DNA of 32,206 nt, from contig DXAW01000089.1 in assembly GCA_019116865.1 (NCBI GenBank), forward strand, positions 1-32,206, in the 5' to 3' direction. Shown piece by piece: positions 24,335 through 31,981 of this stretch; position 1 is the stretch's first letter; every line of letters begins with the position of its first letter. This DNA is from Candidatus Coprenecus stercoravium. GTDB taxonomy: Bacteria; Bacteroidota; Bacteroidia; Bacteroidales; UBA932. Both the position numbers and the translations under genes were made by a program. A model generated the notes under the pieces. The model had not been told where the DNA came from, ran no database searches, and saw only the letters and a program-made list of their open reading frames with translations.

Positions 24335-26210
24335 TACGGTCTCGTGCAGCCAGTACGACGACACGGACCTGAAGAACTCGATAGCGGCCCTCGAGGAGCG
24401 CACCGCCTCCCTTGAGGAGTTCGTCGAGAGCATGAACGGCGATCTGGCCGCCGTGCGCGACCTGGCCTCCAAGTCCGAGGAGGGCATCACGATCGACTCC
24501 CTCGTCGAGAAGGAGAACGGAGGGTACAAGGTGTACTTCTCCGACGGTACTGTGACCGACATATCCAACGGAGTCAAGGGTGACGACGGCGAGCAGGGCG
24601 ACAAGGGCGACAACAGCACTGTAGACGGTGCTGACGGCGCCGACAGCCCGAAGATTGTCATCATCGAGGAGAACGGAACGAAGTACTGGGGCTATGTGGG
24701 CGAGGACGGTGAGAACAAGTACTTCTACACCGGCGAGGCCAAGCCCGAGAACCGCATCCCCGTCTCCAGCGGGGCGCCCGAGATCAGCATCAACGAGAAG
24801 GGCAACTGGGAGGTCAACGGCGTCGATCTCGGTCCCGCAGTTGGTTCCGGCAACCCCGGCTCGCTGTTCAAGAGCGTGACGGAGGAGGAAGACGCAGTGA
24901 TATTCGTCCTCTCCGACGGCACTGAATTCTCCATTCCCAAAAACACCTCATCCGGAGGCCTCTATGTGGACTTCCTTGACAATACAATGGTGCATCCCGA
25001 GGATGCCGTGGTATTCAATTACGGAGAGGAGAAGAGCTTCCTGGCAGTAGGCTTTAACAACTCCGCAGTAGTCATCAAGCCCTCCGGCTGGAAGGCCCTG
25101 ATAGTTGACGGCTATCTTGTGGTAACCGCCCCTGCCGAGACCAACACGTTCGCAGAAAAGAGCGGTGAGGTATCGGCCACTGTCTCCGTCAGCGGCATGA
25201 CAGCCACTGCCTCCATCAGCGTCACACTGCCTACCGGCTCTGAGGAACCCGGAGAAGGCGGAGATGAGGAAATAGAAATACCCGCCGATCCAGACCCCTA
25301 TTTCACTGAAAACGTGACAATGACGTCAGCAAGATTGGCATTTGACGCAATAGACATGTCTCCAAATTACAAAGGAAGCATGTATAACATACTTATAGAT
25401 GTTAACGATTTCAACGGAACAGGTTATCATGTCTTCCTTAACCTTGCTTCTACTCTTAATGCTGTAAGTGAGTCTGCAAATCCGACGCTTCCCGATGGAG
25501 AATATACATTCGCAAGCGAAAGCGGCACTGACAAAACGATTCTTCTTGACGAACATACGTATGCCCAGGAAGGAGTTAATTACATGACAACAAAAATATA
25601 CGCAGGCAAGTTGACCGTCAGCGGAGAAACTGTCAGCGGAGAGGTCACTCTTGCAGGCGGAGTTACAATTTCGTTCAGTACGTCAAACAGCATTGACTTG
25701 AATGGAAACAGGCTACCGATATCTACATCAACGTTTGCAGGCTCTGTAGCTCCGTCACCTTTCTCTGGCGATGTTATTGCTAATATTAATTGTAATTCTG
25801 ACTATTGTTCAGGAACAATATATCCTTCCAACTGGGCGGCCGGTCCTGCTCTAAGATTTGAGATACCTACAGAGGATGCTTTCGCTACGACATCACTTAC
25901 AGGTACTTATACTGAGTTCTTGCCAGGGCTTATAGAGATTAATCCCTTTGGTTCTTGGGGACTTATAGGCGGTTACGGAACCACTTATAATAGTGTGGAG
26001 AGCGATGGTAGTGCTGGTCAATATGCCAGCTTGGTATCAGGTGAAATTCAGATAACTGAAAATAGCCGGTCAGATCAAGATGGCTCTTATAAGATAAACA
26101 TTACTATTACCTTCAATGGAAAAGATGTTAAAGGTAATGACGTAAAAGTAACATTCGAAAATATTGATGCTAACTTTTACGTTTACGACTCACCGAAATA
26201 TTTTTTCTAG
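24276..26210 (+). CDS. Lipoprotein F (DUF4988-like N-terminus, unrecognised C-domain)
   Basis: 644 residues. Lipobox TVSC (Cys24) then SQYDDTDLKNS; coiled coil; FSDGTVTDISNGVKG; a short collagen-like run (GDDGEQGDKGD); one beta-sandwich module (GWKALIVDGYLVVTAPAETN). After GEGGDEEIEIPADPDPYF the last ~295 residues are a beta-rich domain I do not recognise; it has no SGWxxPS or VRPILAF motif and ends NFYVYDSPKYFF. This replaces the lectin-like domain seen in F'. The tail is A+T-rich (26041-26100 about 35% GC by hand count), unlike the GC-rich N-terminal half, which points to acquisition by transfer. The ATG nine bases downstream (MKRIF) is an equally good start. Last gene of the operon, followed by a terminator. 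Confidence 0.85.
   Translation: MKDMKRIFTTIMAAAAVLSATVSCSQYDDTDLKNSIAALEERTASLEEFVESMNGDLAAVRDLASKSEEGITIDSLVEKENGGYKVYFSDGTVTDISNGVKGDDGEQGDKGDNSTVDGADGADSPKIVIIEENGTKYWGYVGEDGENKYFYTGEAKPENRIPVSSGAPEISINEKGNWEVNGVDLGPAVGSGNPGSLFKSVTEEEDAVIFVLSDGTEFSIPKNTSSGGLYVDFLDNTMVHPEDAVVFNYGEEKSFLAVGFNNSAVVIKPSGWKALIVDGYLVVTAPAETNTFAEKSGEVSATVSVSGMTATASISVTLPTGSEEPGEGGDEEIEIPADPDPYFTENVTMTSARLAFDAIDMSPNYKGSMYNILIDVNDFNGTGYHVFLNLASTLNAVSESANPTLPDGEYTFASESGTDKTILLDEHTYAQEGVNYMTTKIYAGKLTVSGETVSGEVTLAGGVTISFSTSNSIDLNGNRLPISTSTFAGSVAPSPFSGDVIANINCNSDYCSGTIYPSNWAAGPALRFEIPTEDAFATTSLTGTYTEFLPGLIEINPFGSWGLIGGYGTTYNSVESDGSAGQYASLVSGEIQITENSRSDQDGSYKINITITFNGKDVKGNDVKVTFENIDANFYVYDSPKYFF
24492..24547 (+). repeat. 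56-bp block identical (inverted) to 2817-2872
   Basis: Shared coding stretch of F and F' for IDSLVEKENGGYKVYFSDG. A further potential crossover or gene-conversion tract. Confidence 0.8.
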
Positions 26211-26248
26211 TATAAGCAACAGGCAGGCGTAGTCCTGTCGTATGACAG

Positions 26249-26279
26249 ACCCCGGAAGTCCAATAAAGGCTTCCGGGGT
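26249..26279 (+). terminator. Rho-independent terminator of the A-F operon
   Basis: ACCCCGGAAG and CTTCCGGGGT form a perfect 10-bp stem with an 11-nt loop, followed by TATTCATTTCT. It lies about 40 bp after the F stop. Confidence 0.75.
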
Positions 26280-26469
26280 TATTCATTTCTGCGTAAAAGC
26301 AGAAGCCGGTAAAGGCCGCTTGAAACAGCACCAAAGAACAGCGACAATCATACGGACATTGTGCACTTTTTCCATAAAGGTCTTATTGCGCTTGGTCATA
26401 AGCATGTCGTACCTTGACAGCATCTGTAAGAGTGATTCTGCCGGAATATCCAGTGCGGTAAAAGTTAAA
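26280..26469. other. Intergenic stretch without a convincing gene
   Basis: Between the terminators of two convergent units. The minus strand has an open frame of about 60 codons (26283 to beyond 26460, with LLQMLSRYDMLMTKRNKTFM), but no good start and no recognised relative; a plus-strand frame is equally unconvincing. It could be a gene remnant. Confidence 0.3.
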
Positions 26470-26503
26470 AGAGGCTGAGCCGGATAATGACGGCTCAGCC
26501 TCT
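26470..26503 (-). terminator. Rho-independent terminator of the PepSY-repeat lipoprotein gene
   Basis: AGAGGCTGAGCC and GGCTCAGCCTCT form a perfect 12-bp stem around a 10-nt loop. On the minus strand TTTAACTTTTA follows. It is 28 bp after the stop at 26532. Confidence 0.9.
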
Positions 26504-26531
26504 CTGCTGAAGAAATGACCGAAACAACGGG

Positions 26532-27809
26532 CTAGAGGACGTTGCCGGATGCGTCCACTCTGAGATTTATCTCACGGTCTCCACGGCCCTCCAGCTCCAG
26601 CAGGTAGTACTCGGAGGAAGGTGTCTGGACGAACTTGATGTCATCGACCTCATAGTCCCGGTAGTCGGAGGTCAGAAGATTTCTGACAGGCTCCGGAAGC
26701 TCCGGATAACGTACGTCCCACTCCGTACGGACCCATTCACCGGCACCGTTGAAGTACACGTCCTTATCACGCCCGTCATGGAAGATTTCGACTTCGAGGT
26801 AACCGTTATCGTAGTCTCTTTCCAGGATACGTGCACCGGGGTACATCTGCTCGATCACGGCGGCGATATCGTCAGAGACACCGGGGCGGTCTGCGCCTCC
26901 GCCAGGATAAATCTCGTCAGTGACCGGTCTTACTGTACCGTCAGCGAGCACATCCACTTCGATATCGTCATCTCTGCTCTCAAGTTCGAAACGGTAGAAG
27001 TCACCGTCCGGAGTCTGGAAGAAGTCAACATCATCAATCCTGTAATCGGCATATTCAGAGGCATTCAGAGCCGACATTACACTCTCGGGGACATCAGCTG
27101 TTCTGATTTCAGTCTTGGTGTAGAGCCAGTTTTCAGATGCGTCGAACAACAGCTCACGGCATATACGTCCGTCGATAATCTCAACTTCGGTAAGACCGTC
27201 TTCCCTGTCTATATCCACGATGCGGGCATCTGGATAATGGGCCTTGATATACTCTGATATGCCCTGTGCCGGAGTATCGGGGATATAGTCATTGTAGTCA
27301 TAGTCATCTCCGGCGTCCACTACAGTCTTGACAAGGACACCGTCCTCGGAGTAATACAGATCCACCTCACGGGCGAGGCCGTCGGCATCAGTGCCCTCGA
27401 CCTCTATGATATAAACGGTCTCGACACCGTCACGCAGAAGCATGTCCACGTCGTCTATGCGCCAATCGGCATATTCGCTGGAGGCGAAGGCATCACGGAC
27501 AGCCTGAGGAAGCATATCGAACGGTATGTCCGTCTCGGTCATATGCCACTTGCAGCTTCCGTCAAACCATGCCGAGTAGCGGATAGATTCCGAACGTACG
27601 GCAGACGCTGTGAAATCAGCCACGAAATAACCGCTTTTCTCCGACCACACTACATCTCTGGCGTCCGGATACCTTTCCAGTAGAGCTGCCTGCAGTTCCT
27701 TTTTCACATCATCGTTGACCATGCTTTCCGGACCCTGCTTATTGCAGGAGGTTGTAAAGAGCACTAGGGACAGAATACACCCTGATACAATAAGTTTTAA
27801 CTTTCTCAT
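26532..27809 (-). CDS. Lipoprotein with three PepSY-like (DUF2874) repeats
   Basis: 425 residues. Lipobox TTSC (Cys22). Three tandem units of about 120 residues share the pattern YPDAR, a short hairpin, W(K/L/V)xT-type centre, LPxxVxxxxxxSxYxDxxIDDV and a closing Y-x-x-E strand: compare SSEYADWRIDDVDML, ASEYADYRIDDVDFF and SDYRDYEVDDIKFV. This is the BLIP-like fold of Bacteroidetes PepSY_like proteins, often beside two-component systems; their ligand is not known. The next gene upstream is a single PepSY protein, then a histidine kinase and response regulator. A role in envelope sensing is inferred. Highly acidic overall. Confidence 0.8.
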   Translation of the reverse strand: MRKLKLIVSGCILSLVLFTTSCNKQGPESMVNDDVKKELQAALLERYPDARDVVWSEKSGYFVADFTASAVRSESIRYSAWFDGSCKWHMTETDIPFDMLPQAVRDAFASSEYADWRIDDVDMLLRDGVETVYIIEVEGTDADGLAREVDLYYSEDGVLVKTVVDAGDDYDYNDYIPDTPAQGISEYIKAHYPDARIVDIDREDGLTEVEIIDGRICRELLFDASENWLYTKTEIRTADVPESVMSALNASEYADYRIDDVDFFQTPDGDFYRFELESRDDDIEVDVLADGTVRPVTDEIYPGGGADRPGVSDDIAAVIEQMYPGARILERDYDNGYLEVEIFHDGRDKDVYFNGAGEWVRTEWDVRYPELPEPVRNLLTSDYRDYEVDDIKFVQTPSSEYYLLELEGRGDREINLRVDASGNVL

Positions 27810-27873
27810 AACACTTGGATTTTAATTGTTCGCAAGATTAATGAGGCGTATCCGTTTTTGTGACGGATATATA

Positions 27874-27904
27874 AAAACGGGGCCTCGCACCGAAGCCCCG
27901 TTTT
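27874..27904 (-). terminator. Rho-independent terminator after the single PepSY gene
   Basis: AAAACGGGGC and GCCCCGTTTT form a 10-bp stem with an 11-nt loop, flanked by A and T runs. On the minus strand it is followed by TATATAT, 26 bp after the stop at 27930. Confidence 0.85.
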
Positions 27905-27929
27905 ACGTTTCTCAGTATGCGGCTCCTTG

Positions 27930-28370
27930 TCAGTCGTCAATATCCACAAGGTTGAAATTGTTGTCAAATGTAAGTTCCAGACCGTTTGTCAGATTGACCT
28001 CGACCTCCCGGTAACCACGGTCGATGGCGTAGATGGATACTTCCGGGAAATTAGCTTTGACATAATCCGTTATCTGCTGGGGGACTATTCCCTCGGGCAA
28101 AGTGGAATACTTGCATTTGACCTCTTTCCACTCTCCGTTGCCGGCAAATTCTATCTTGATGGAATTGGTGAACATCACCTCATAGCTTACCTCCATGAAG
28201 TCGCGTTCCTCTTTGGCAAAAGAGACTTTCTGATCGGGAAAATAGGTGTTGATGAACTGCTGTGCGGCCTCAGGCAGCTGATTGAACTGAATAGGACGGT
28301 CATTGTCCGCATAAGCTGAGGAGACAGAGAAGAGCAGCATTGAGGCTGCGAGAATCATAAACTTTTTCAT
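27930..28370 (-). CDS. Periplasmic PepSY-like (DUF2874) protein
   Basis: 146 residues. A Sec signal peptide (KKFMILAASMLLFSVSSAYA) with no lipobox cysteine is followed by one or two PepSY-like units: QFINTYFPDQKVSFAKEERD, IEFAGNGEWKEVKC and ITDYVKANFPEVSIYAIDRG. Such small proteins commonly accompany RprXY-type two-component systems in Bacteroidetes. The kinase gene ends 75 bp upstream on the same strand, so it may be cotranscribed or be a target of the system. Exact role unknown. Confidence 0.8.
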   Translation of the reverse strand: MKKFMILAASMLLFSVSSAYADNDRPIQFNQLPEAAQQFINTYFPDQKVSFAKEERDFMEVSYEVMFTNSIKIEFAGNGEWKEVKCKYSTLPEGIVPQQITDYVKANFPEVSIYAIDRGYREVEVNLTNGLELTFDNNFNLVDIDD

Positions 28371-28445
28371 GGCTTTACTTTTTTAAAATTAATTACTGTT
28401 ATTTTATTTCACAGCACAAAGATTATTCACGATTCTGAAATGAAT

Positions 28446-29732
28446 TTAAAATTCCGAAACTTTTTTGGGCCAATGTACAGAAAATCTATGCATCCCTTCA
28501 CCAAATGCGTAACGCACTTCCAGACCGCAGTATCGCTGGATGGCTCCGACAATGGCGAGCCCAAGGCCCAAGGCCCCTTCCCGGCCGCCGCTCTTATAGA
28601 AACGCTCGAAGATATGCTCCGCATCCAGCGGCTTCCGGCCGGTATTGGAAATCTCAAGCGTCCGCTCATATATCCTGACACATATCCTGCCTTGCGCCGG
28701 AGTATATATAAATGCGTTCTTCAGCAGATTGTTGACAAGCGCGGAGGCCAGTGACTCATTCATTTCCACTTCCAGATTGACAGCCGGTGCCCGGAAATCC
28801 ACATCAAGTCCCTTGTCCTCGTATATTTCCGAAAATATCTCCACGCTTTCCAACACTACTTTGGGAATGCTGATCCGGGTCTTCTCCGGGAACTGCCCGT
28901 TGTCTATCTTGGTCAGCATGAGCAGCGTCCTGTTGAGCTTTACCACAGAACCCAAAGTGCGCTGGATTCCAAGCAGCTCCTCCGTCTGTTTCTGGCTCAG
29001 CTCTGTATTGTCTATAAGCCATTCGACCCTATTGCCTATCACCGCCAAAGGAGTCTGAAGCTCATGCGAGGCATTGCCTATGAACTCCTTCTGCGCCTCG
29101 AAGGCTTCCTGATAGCGGTTAAGGGCCTTCTCTGCTGCAGCATTGAGCTTGCGGAACTCGGTGATGTCGGTAGGATTGTCCAGAGGAGGATTGCCGCCGC
29201 CTATCTTGAGACGGTCAAGCCAGCCTAGAAGCCTGTAAAGCGGCCTTATATTGCGGTAAAATACCAGCATTGTCACTATCATGACCGTTATAAGCAGAAG
29301 AACGTACAGCATCACTATCCAGACCAGGGTAGTGTGCATAAGTTCCTGCTTGTCTATAGTGGGAGTATAGGTCTTGAGCAGATAATATTTTCCGTCATCG
29401 GTCATGAAGACGGTAGTCAGTATTCTTGAAGGCTCGTAGCCGATCAGCGGAAAATACTGCTCACTGTAGTAGTAACGTATCGACGGGTAATCCTGTACGA
29501 ACTGTTCTCCGACCGGAATGATGTCGTACATGATGTTGGTTCCGTCATTGGGAGGCAGTTCCCGGCCGGACAGGACTCTTTCTATGACCAGCTCGGTAAA
29601 CAGGTCCAGAGCGTCATCCGTCTCGTCGTTCACGTCGTCGACGGTCTTGAAATAGAAAAGCGCAGCCCATGCGGCCATAAGAGGCAGTAAGAAAAGCGCC
29701 AGCCTGAATGCTATACGGTATATTAGTCTCAT
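28446..29732 (-). CDS. Membrane sensor histidine kinase
   Basis: 428 residues. Two membrane segments (about 8-28 and 134-158) flank a ~105-residue periplasmic sensor region with YYYSEQYFPLIGYEPSRI. After a HAMP-like linker, the HisKA box holds the phospho-acceptor His223 in NASHELQTPLAVI. The ATPase domain has an N box (NNLLKNAFIYTP), a DxEHIFERFYKSGG F-box region and GLGLAIV. It overlaps the response regulator gene by four bases (ATGA), so the two are cotranslated. Closest in style to Bacteroides RprX; the signal is not known. Confidence 0.92.
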   Translation of the reverse strand: MRLIYRIAFRLALFLLPLMAAWAALFYFKTVDDVNDETDDALDLFTELVIERVLSGRELPPNDGTNIMYDIIPVGEQFVQDYPSIRYYYSEQYFPLIGYEPSRILTTVFMTDDGKYYLLKTYTPTIDKQELMHTTLVWIVMLYVLLLITVMIVTMLVFYRNIRPLYRLLGWLDRLKIGGGNPPLDNPTDITEFRKLNAAAEKALNRYQEAFEAQKEFIGNASHELQTPLAVIGNRVEWLIDNTELSQKQTEELLGIQRTLGSVVKLNRTLLMLTKIDNGQFPEKTRISIPKVVLESVEIFSEIYEDKGLDVDFRAPAVNLEVEMNESLASALVNNLLKNAFIYTPAQGRICVRIYERTLEISNTGRKPLDAEHIFERFYKSGGREGALGLGLAIVGAIQRYCGLEVRYAFGEGMHRFSVHWPKKVSEF

Positions 29733-30406
29733 TTCCTGACAAGTTTGTATCCGAAGCCGTAAACGGCCTTTATCTCGATGTCTGCGCCTGCCGCACTTAA
29801 CTTGCGGCGCAGATTCTTGACCTGGGCGTATACGAAGTTGAAATCATCGGCCATGTCAGCGTGGTCACCCCAGACAGCCTCGGCCAGGACGGACTTGTCG
29901 ACCAGGTGGTTGGGACGCTGCATGAAATACAGCAGGATATCGAATTCTTTTTTCAGCATCTGCACCTCCCGACCGTCGACCTCTACGATACCGTTCTCCG
30001 GATAGATAGTCACATTTCCATGCTCAATCGAAAGATTGCCGCCAGTGCGTCCACGACGGAGCACACTGTGTATGCGCGCTTTCAGTTCTGCCATGTGGAA
30101 AGGCTTCGGCAGATAGTCATCCGCCCCTTTCTCCAAGCCGTATACCTTGTCATCGAGCGAATCCCTGGCCGATATGATGATGACATTCTCCCTGCGTTTC
30201 ATGCTCTTGATGTGATCCAGCAGACGCAGACCGCTGCCGTCAGGCAACATTATGTCCAGAAGTACGCAATCGTAAGTATGGCCGGCTATCCGGGCGTCCG
30301 CTTCAGCAAAATTACGTGCGGTCTCCACCACATATTTTTCCTCTTCCAGAGCTCTCTGCATCAACTCTCTGAGAGACGGGTCATCCTCTATGATGAGAAG
30401 TTTCAT
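29729..30406 (-). CDS. OmpR-family response regulator
   Basis: 225 residues. The receiver domain has the acidic pair in IIEDD, phospho-acceptor Asp51 in LLDIMLPDGSG, a Ser in IIISARDS and Lys in LPKPFH. The C-terminal winged helix (about 128-225) has VQMLKKEFDILLYFMQRPNH and VYAQVKNLRRKLSAAG, typical of OmpR/PhoB DNA-binding domains. First gene of the regulator-kinase pair, with a good promoter upstream. Probable targets include the PepSY genes next to it (inference). Confidence 0.95.
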   Translation of the reverse strand: MKLLIIEDDPSLRELMQRALEEEKYVVETARNFAEADARIAGHTYDCVLLDIMLPDGSGLRLLDHIKSMKRRENVIIISARDSLDDKVYGLEKGADDYLPKPFHMAELKARIHSVLRRGRTGGNLSIEHGNVTIYPENGIVEVDGREVQMLKKEFDILLYFMQRPNHLVDKSVLAEAVWGDHADMADDFNFVYAQVKNLRRKLSAAGADIEIKAVYGFGYKLVRK

Positions 30407-30430
30407 AATGTGTTTTCCTCAAAGTCGTTA

Positions 30431-30464
30431 CAAATTTAGCCACGAATTCTGAAAAGAAATCAAA
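30431..30464 (-). promoter_or_regulatory. Promoter of the two-component operon
   Basis: On the minus strand TTTG (30464-30461) and TAAATTTG (30438-30431) are separated by 22 bp. The -7 box ends 24 bp before the regulator ATG. Confidence 0.6.
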
Positions 30465-30481
30465 AATTGGCAAATAAAGCC

Positions 30482-30489
30482 TATATTTG
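30482..30489 (+). promoter_or_regulatory. -7 box of the tRNA-Pro promoter
   Basis: TATATTTG fits TAnnTTTG exactly and lies 14 bp before the tRNA. No clear -33 element is found at 19-22 bp. Confidence 0.55.
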
Positions 30490-30503
30490 CACCGCATAAG
30501 CAT

Positions 30504-30577
30504 CGGGGTGTGGCGCAGTTGGCTAGCGCACCTGCTTTGGGAGCAGGGGGTCGAAGGTTCGAGTCCTTTTACCCCGA
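30504..30577 (+). tRNA. tRNA-Pro (anticodon UGG)
   Basis: Acceptor CGGGGTG pairs with TACCCCG; D arm GCGC/GCGC; anticodon stem CCTGC/GCAGG encloses loop TTTGGGA with anticodon TGG; T loop TTCGAGT is present; discriminator A at 30577; CCA is not encoded. Intact and probably functional. Its 3' part, from the anticodon stem onward, is repeated at 31764, marking it as an integration target. Confidence 0.93.
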
Positions 30578-30640
30578 CGGAGCATCAAGCAGTTACAGTC
30601 TCTGTAGCTGCTTTTGTTTTGCCCTTGAATGATGCTTTAC
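30532..30640 (+). repeat. att-like direct repeat (left), overlapping tRNA-Pro
   Basis: 109 bp matching 31764-31872 at 107 positions, the first 79 exactly. It begins at CTGCTTTGGG in the anticodon stem and runs through the tRNA terminator. This is the usual footprint of an element integrated at a tRNA 3' end. Confidence 0.88.
30588..30620 (+). terminator. Terminator of tRNA-Pro
   Basis: AGCAGTTACAG and CTGTAGCTGCT form an 11-bp stem with one G-U pair and a 3-nt loop, followed by TTTTGTTTT. The copy at 31820-31844 has C to T near the stem base. Confidence 0.85.
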
Positions 30641-30686
30641 GGGACTTATGACGCATTTATGTTAGCAGATATGTTAGCAAAATATC

Positions 30687-30812
30687 ATGTTAACTACCTC
30701 TGTATAAGTGATTTACTACAAATCAAAGAGACTAAGTAACGGAGAATTTCCATTGATGCTGAAAATCACCAAGGCAGGTAAAAGAAAGTATGTATCAGAA
30801 AATAATACTTGA
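30687..30812 (+). pseudogene. Tyrosine integrase remnant (N-terminal fragment)
   Basis: From ATG 30687 the frame reads MLTTSV, a TAA stop, then VIYYKSKRLSNGEFPLMLKI and TKAGKRKYVSE before stopping at 30812. This is the N-terminal arm-binding segment of Bacteroidetes phage/ICE-type integrases. The rest of the gene is missing. It lies about 45 bp inside the left att repeat, where an integrase normally sits, so it is probably the element's own lost integrase. Confidence 0.75.
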
Positions 30813-31035
30813 CCTCCAGCATACAAAATCACTTGGGAATAAAGAAATTTACGTCTACTCCCACACAGATGGCTTGAAGTTTCTCCCATGCAGGACAGCA
30901 GATACTACAGGAGAAACTCATCTGAAGTACTGCTCCAATTATCAAACATGCTCATCAACTCCTTCAACATCATTTAACCGTCCCTCCCTATATGTCAATT
31001 CATCCATTATGGTAAGATATTTTACGCAGATTTTA
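30813..31035. other. Gap inside the tRNA-Pro element without a recognised gene
   Basis: A plus-strand frame covers it (30790-31053) but has no family features and runs into the promoter of the toxin-antitoxin pair. No RNA structure or repeat was noticed. Probably decayed element DNA. Confidence 0.4.
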
Positions 31036-31083
31036 TTTGCTATGTTATATTAATGTTATATATTTGCATTATTAAATATAACA
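31036..31083 (+). promoter_or_regulatory. Promoter and likely operator of the toxin-antitoxin pair
   Basis: TTTG (31036-31039), 19 bp, TATATTTG (31059-31066) is a near-ideal Bacteroidetes promoter. TGTTATAT occurs twice (31043-31050, 31054-31061) and once inverted as ATATAACA (31076-31083), around the -7 box. This layout fits repression by the antitoxin. Confidence 0.7.
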
Positions 31084-31088
31084 AAAAT

Positions 31089-31340
31089 ATGGAGACAATC
31101 GCATTAGATAGAAAGCAAACAGCCTTCAGGCTCAGGAAAGACCTGCTTGAAAGGCTTAAAATTGAGGCCAGAAAGGAGAACAGGAGCCTGAACAACTATG
31201 TGGAGAGTGTCCTGATGGATGTTGTCTACAGGTCACCTAATGATGAGACTCTTGCTGCCATGAAAGAGGCCAAGGAGGGCAGGAATCTTGAAAAACTTAA
31301 TTTGGATACATTCGGGGACTATGTGAAATCTTTGGAATAG
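31089..31340 (+). CDS. Antitoxin of a YafQ/RelE-type toxin-antitoxin pair
   Basis: 83 residues from the ATG at 31089; an upstream in-frame ATG at 31053 lies in the promoter and is rejected. The N-terminus (TAFRLRKDLLERLKIEARKE, then NRSLNNYVESVLMD) looks like a ribbon-helix-helix/Arc-like DNA-binding domain. The C-terminus (LEKLNLDTFGDYVKSLE) would be the toxin-binding tail. It is six bases before the toxin. It probably represses its own promoter through the TGTTATAT repeats. Confidence 0.82.
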   Translation: METIALDRKQTAFRLRKDLLERLKIEARKENRSLNNYVESVLMDVVYRSPNDETLAAMKEAKEGRNLEKLNLDTFGDYVKSLE

Positions 31341-31346
31341 CGGGGT

Positions 31347-31619
31347 ATGTGGGAATTGAGAATAACAAAGCAGTTCAAGAAAGATTTGAAGAAATATCAG
31401 AACAGGGCAGACAAGATAGCCAGTCTTTCTGTCGTCCTGAGTATGCTGCAGGAAACAGGCACTGTGAGTAGCGAACATAAACCTCATATGCTTGCCGGGG
31501 AATACAAAGGCTTTATGGAGTGCCATGTGGAAAATGACTTACTCCTGATTTGGCTTGACAAGACTGAACATATCATCAAATTGGTAAGATTAGGCACTCA
31601 CTCTGAACTGTTCAGGTGA
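31347..31619 (+). CDS. YafQ-family (RelE superfamily) toxin
   Basis: 90 residues. MWELRITKQFKKDLKKYQNR starts like YafQ; HKPHMLAGEYKGFMECHVEN, LLLIWLDKTEHIIKLVRLGT and HSELF complete the family pattern, including the conserved late His and Phe near the C-terminus. YafQ toxins cut mRNA on the ribosome. Full length for the family. It may stabilise the att-flanked remnant, which has lost its integrase. Confidence 0.87.
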   Translation: MWELRITKQFKKDLKKYQNRADKIASLSVVLSMLQETGTVSSEHKPHMLAGEYKGFMECHVENDLLLIWLDKTEHIIKLVRLGTHSELFR

Positions 31620-31763
31620 GATATTATCCATTACAAATTAATTAAAATATTGAACCTATCTTGGCTTCACATGAGATGTAAACCAAATAGGGCGGGAACT
31701 AAAGAAAGTTCAATATCTGCTTGATTTAAAGTAAAATAGTATCAGTACGTCATACTGACACTA

Positions 31764-31872
31764 CTGCTTTGGGAGCAGGGGGTCGAAGGTTCGAGTCCTT
31801 TTACCCCGACGGAGCATCAAGCAGTTACAGTCTCTGTAGCTGTTTTTGTTTTGCCCTTGGATGATGCTTTAC
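31764..31872 (+). repeat. att-like direct repeat (right), partial tRNA-Pro copy
   Basis: Copy of 30532-30640 with two mismatches. It holds only the 3' part of the tRNA (anticodon arm onward), so it is not a functional tRNA gene. The two copies bound a 1.2-kb element. Confidence 0.88.
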
Positions 31873-31947
31873 TGCTATTTATGCCTAGTTCGCAAATGAT
31901 GTGTGAGGAAAGTGACTCCCATACTGGGGGTATTTCCAATTTTTGAG

Positions 31948-31977
31948 TTGTATTATTGTATAACTTTTGTATTTTTG
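31948..31977 (+). promoter_or_regulatory. Possible promoter of the HigB/RelE-like gene
   Basis: TTG (31948-31950), 19 bp, TATTTTTG (31970-31977). Transcription would begin at about the ATG at 31982, giving a leaderless mRNA; TATTATTG at 31951-31958 is a weaker alternative that would leave a short leader. Confidence 0.45.
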
Positions 31978-31981
31978 CAGC

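Noticed and set aside
26242-26478. Small plus-strand gene after the lipoprotein operon
   Set aside because: It starts before the terminator stem, has no family features, and its end overlaps the convergent terminator.
31764-31809. Second tRNA-Pro gene
   Set aside because: Only the anticodon arm onward is present; the acceptor 5' strand and D arm are missing. It is the distal att copy.
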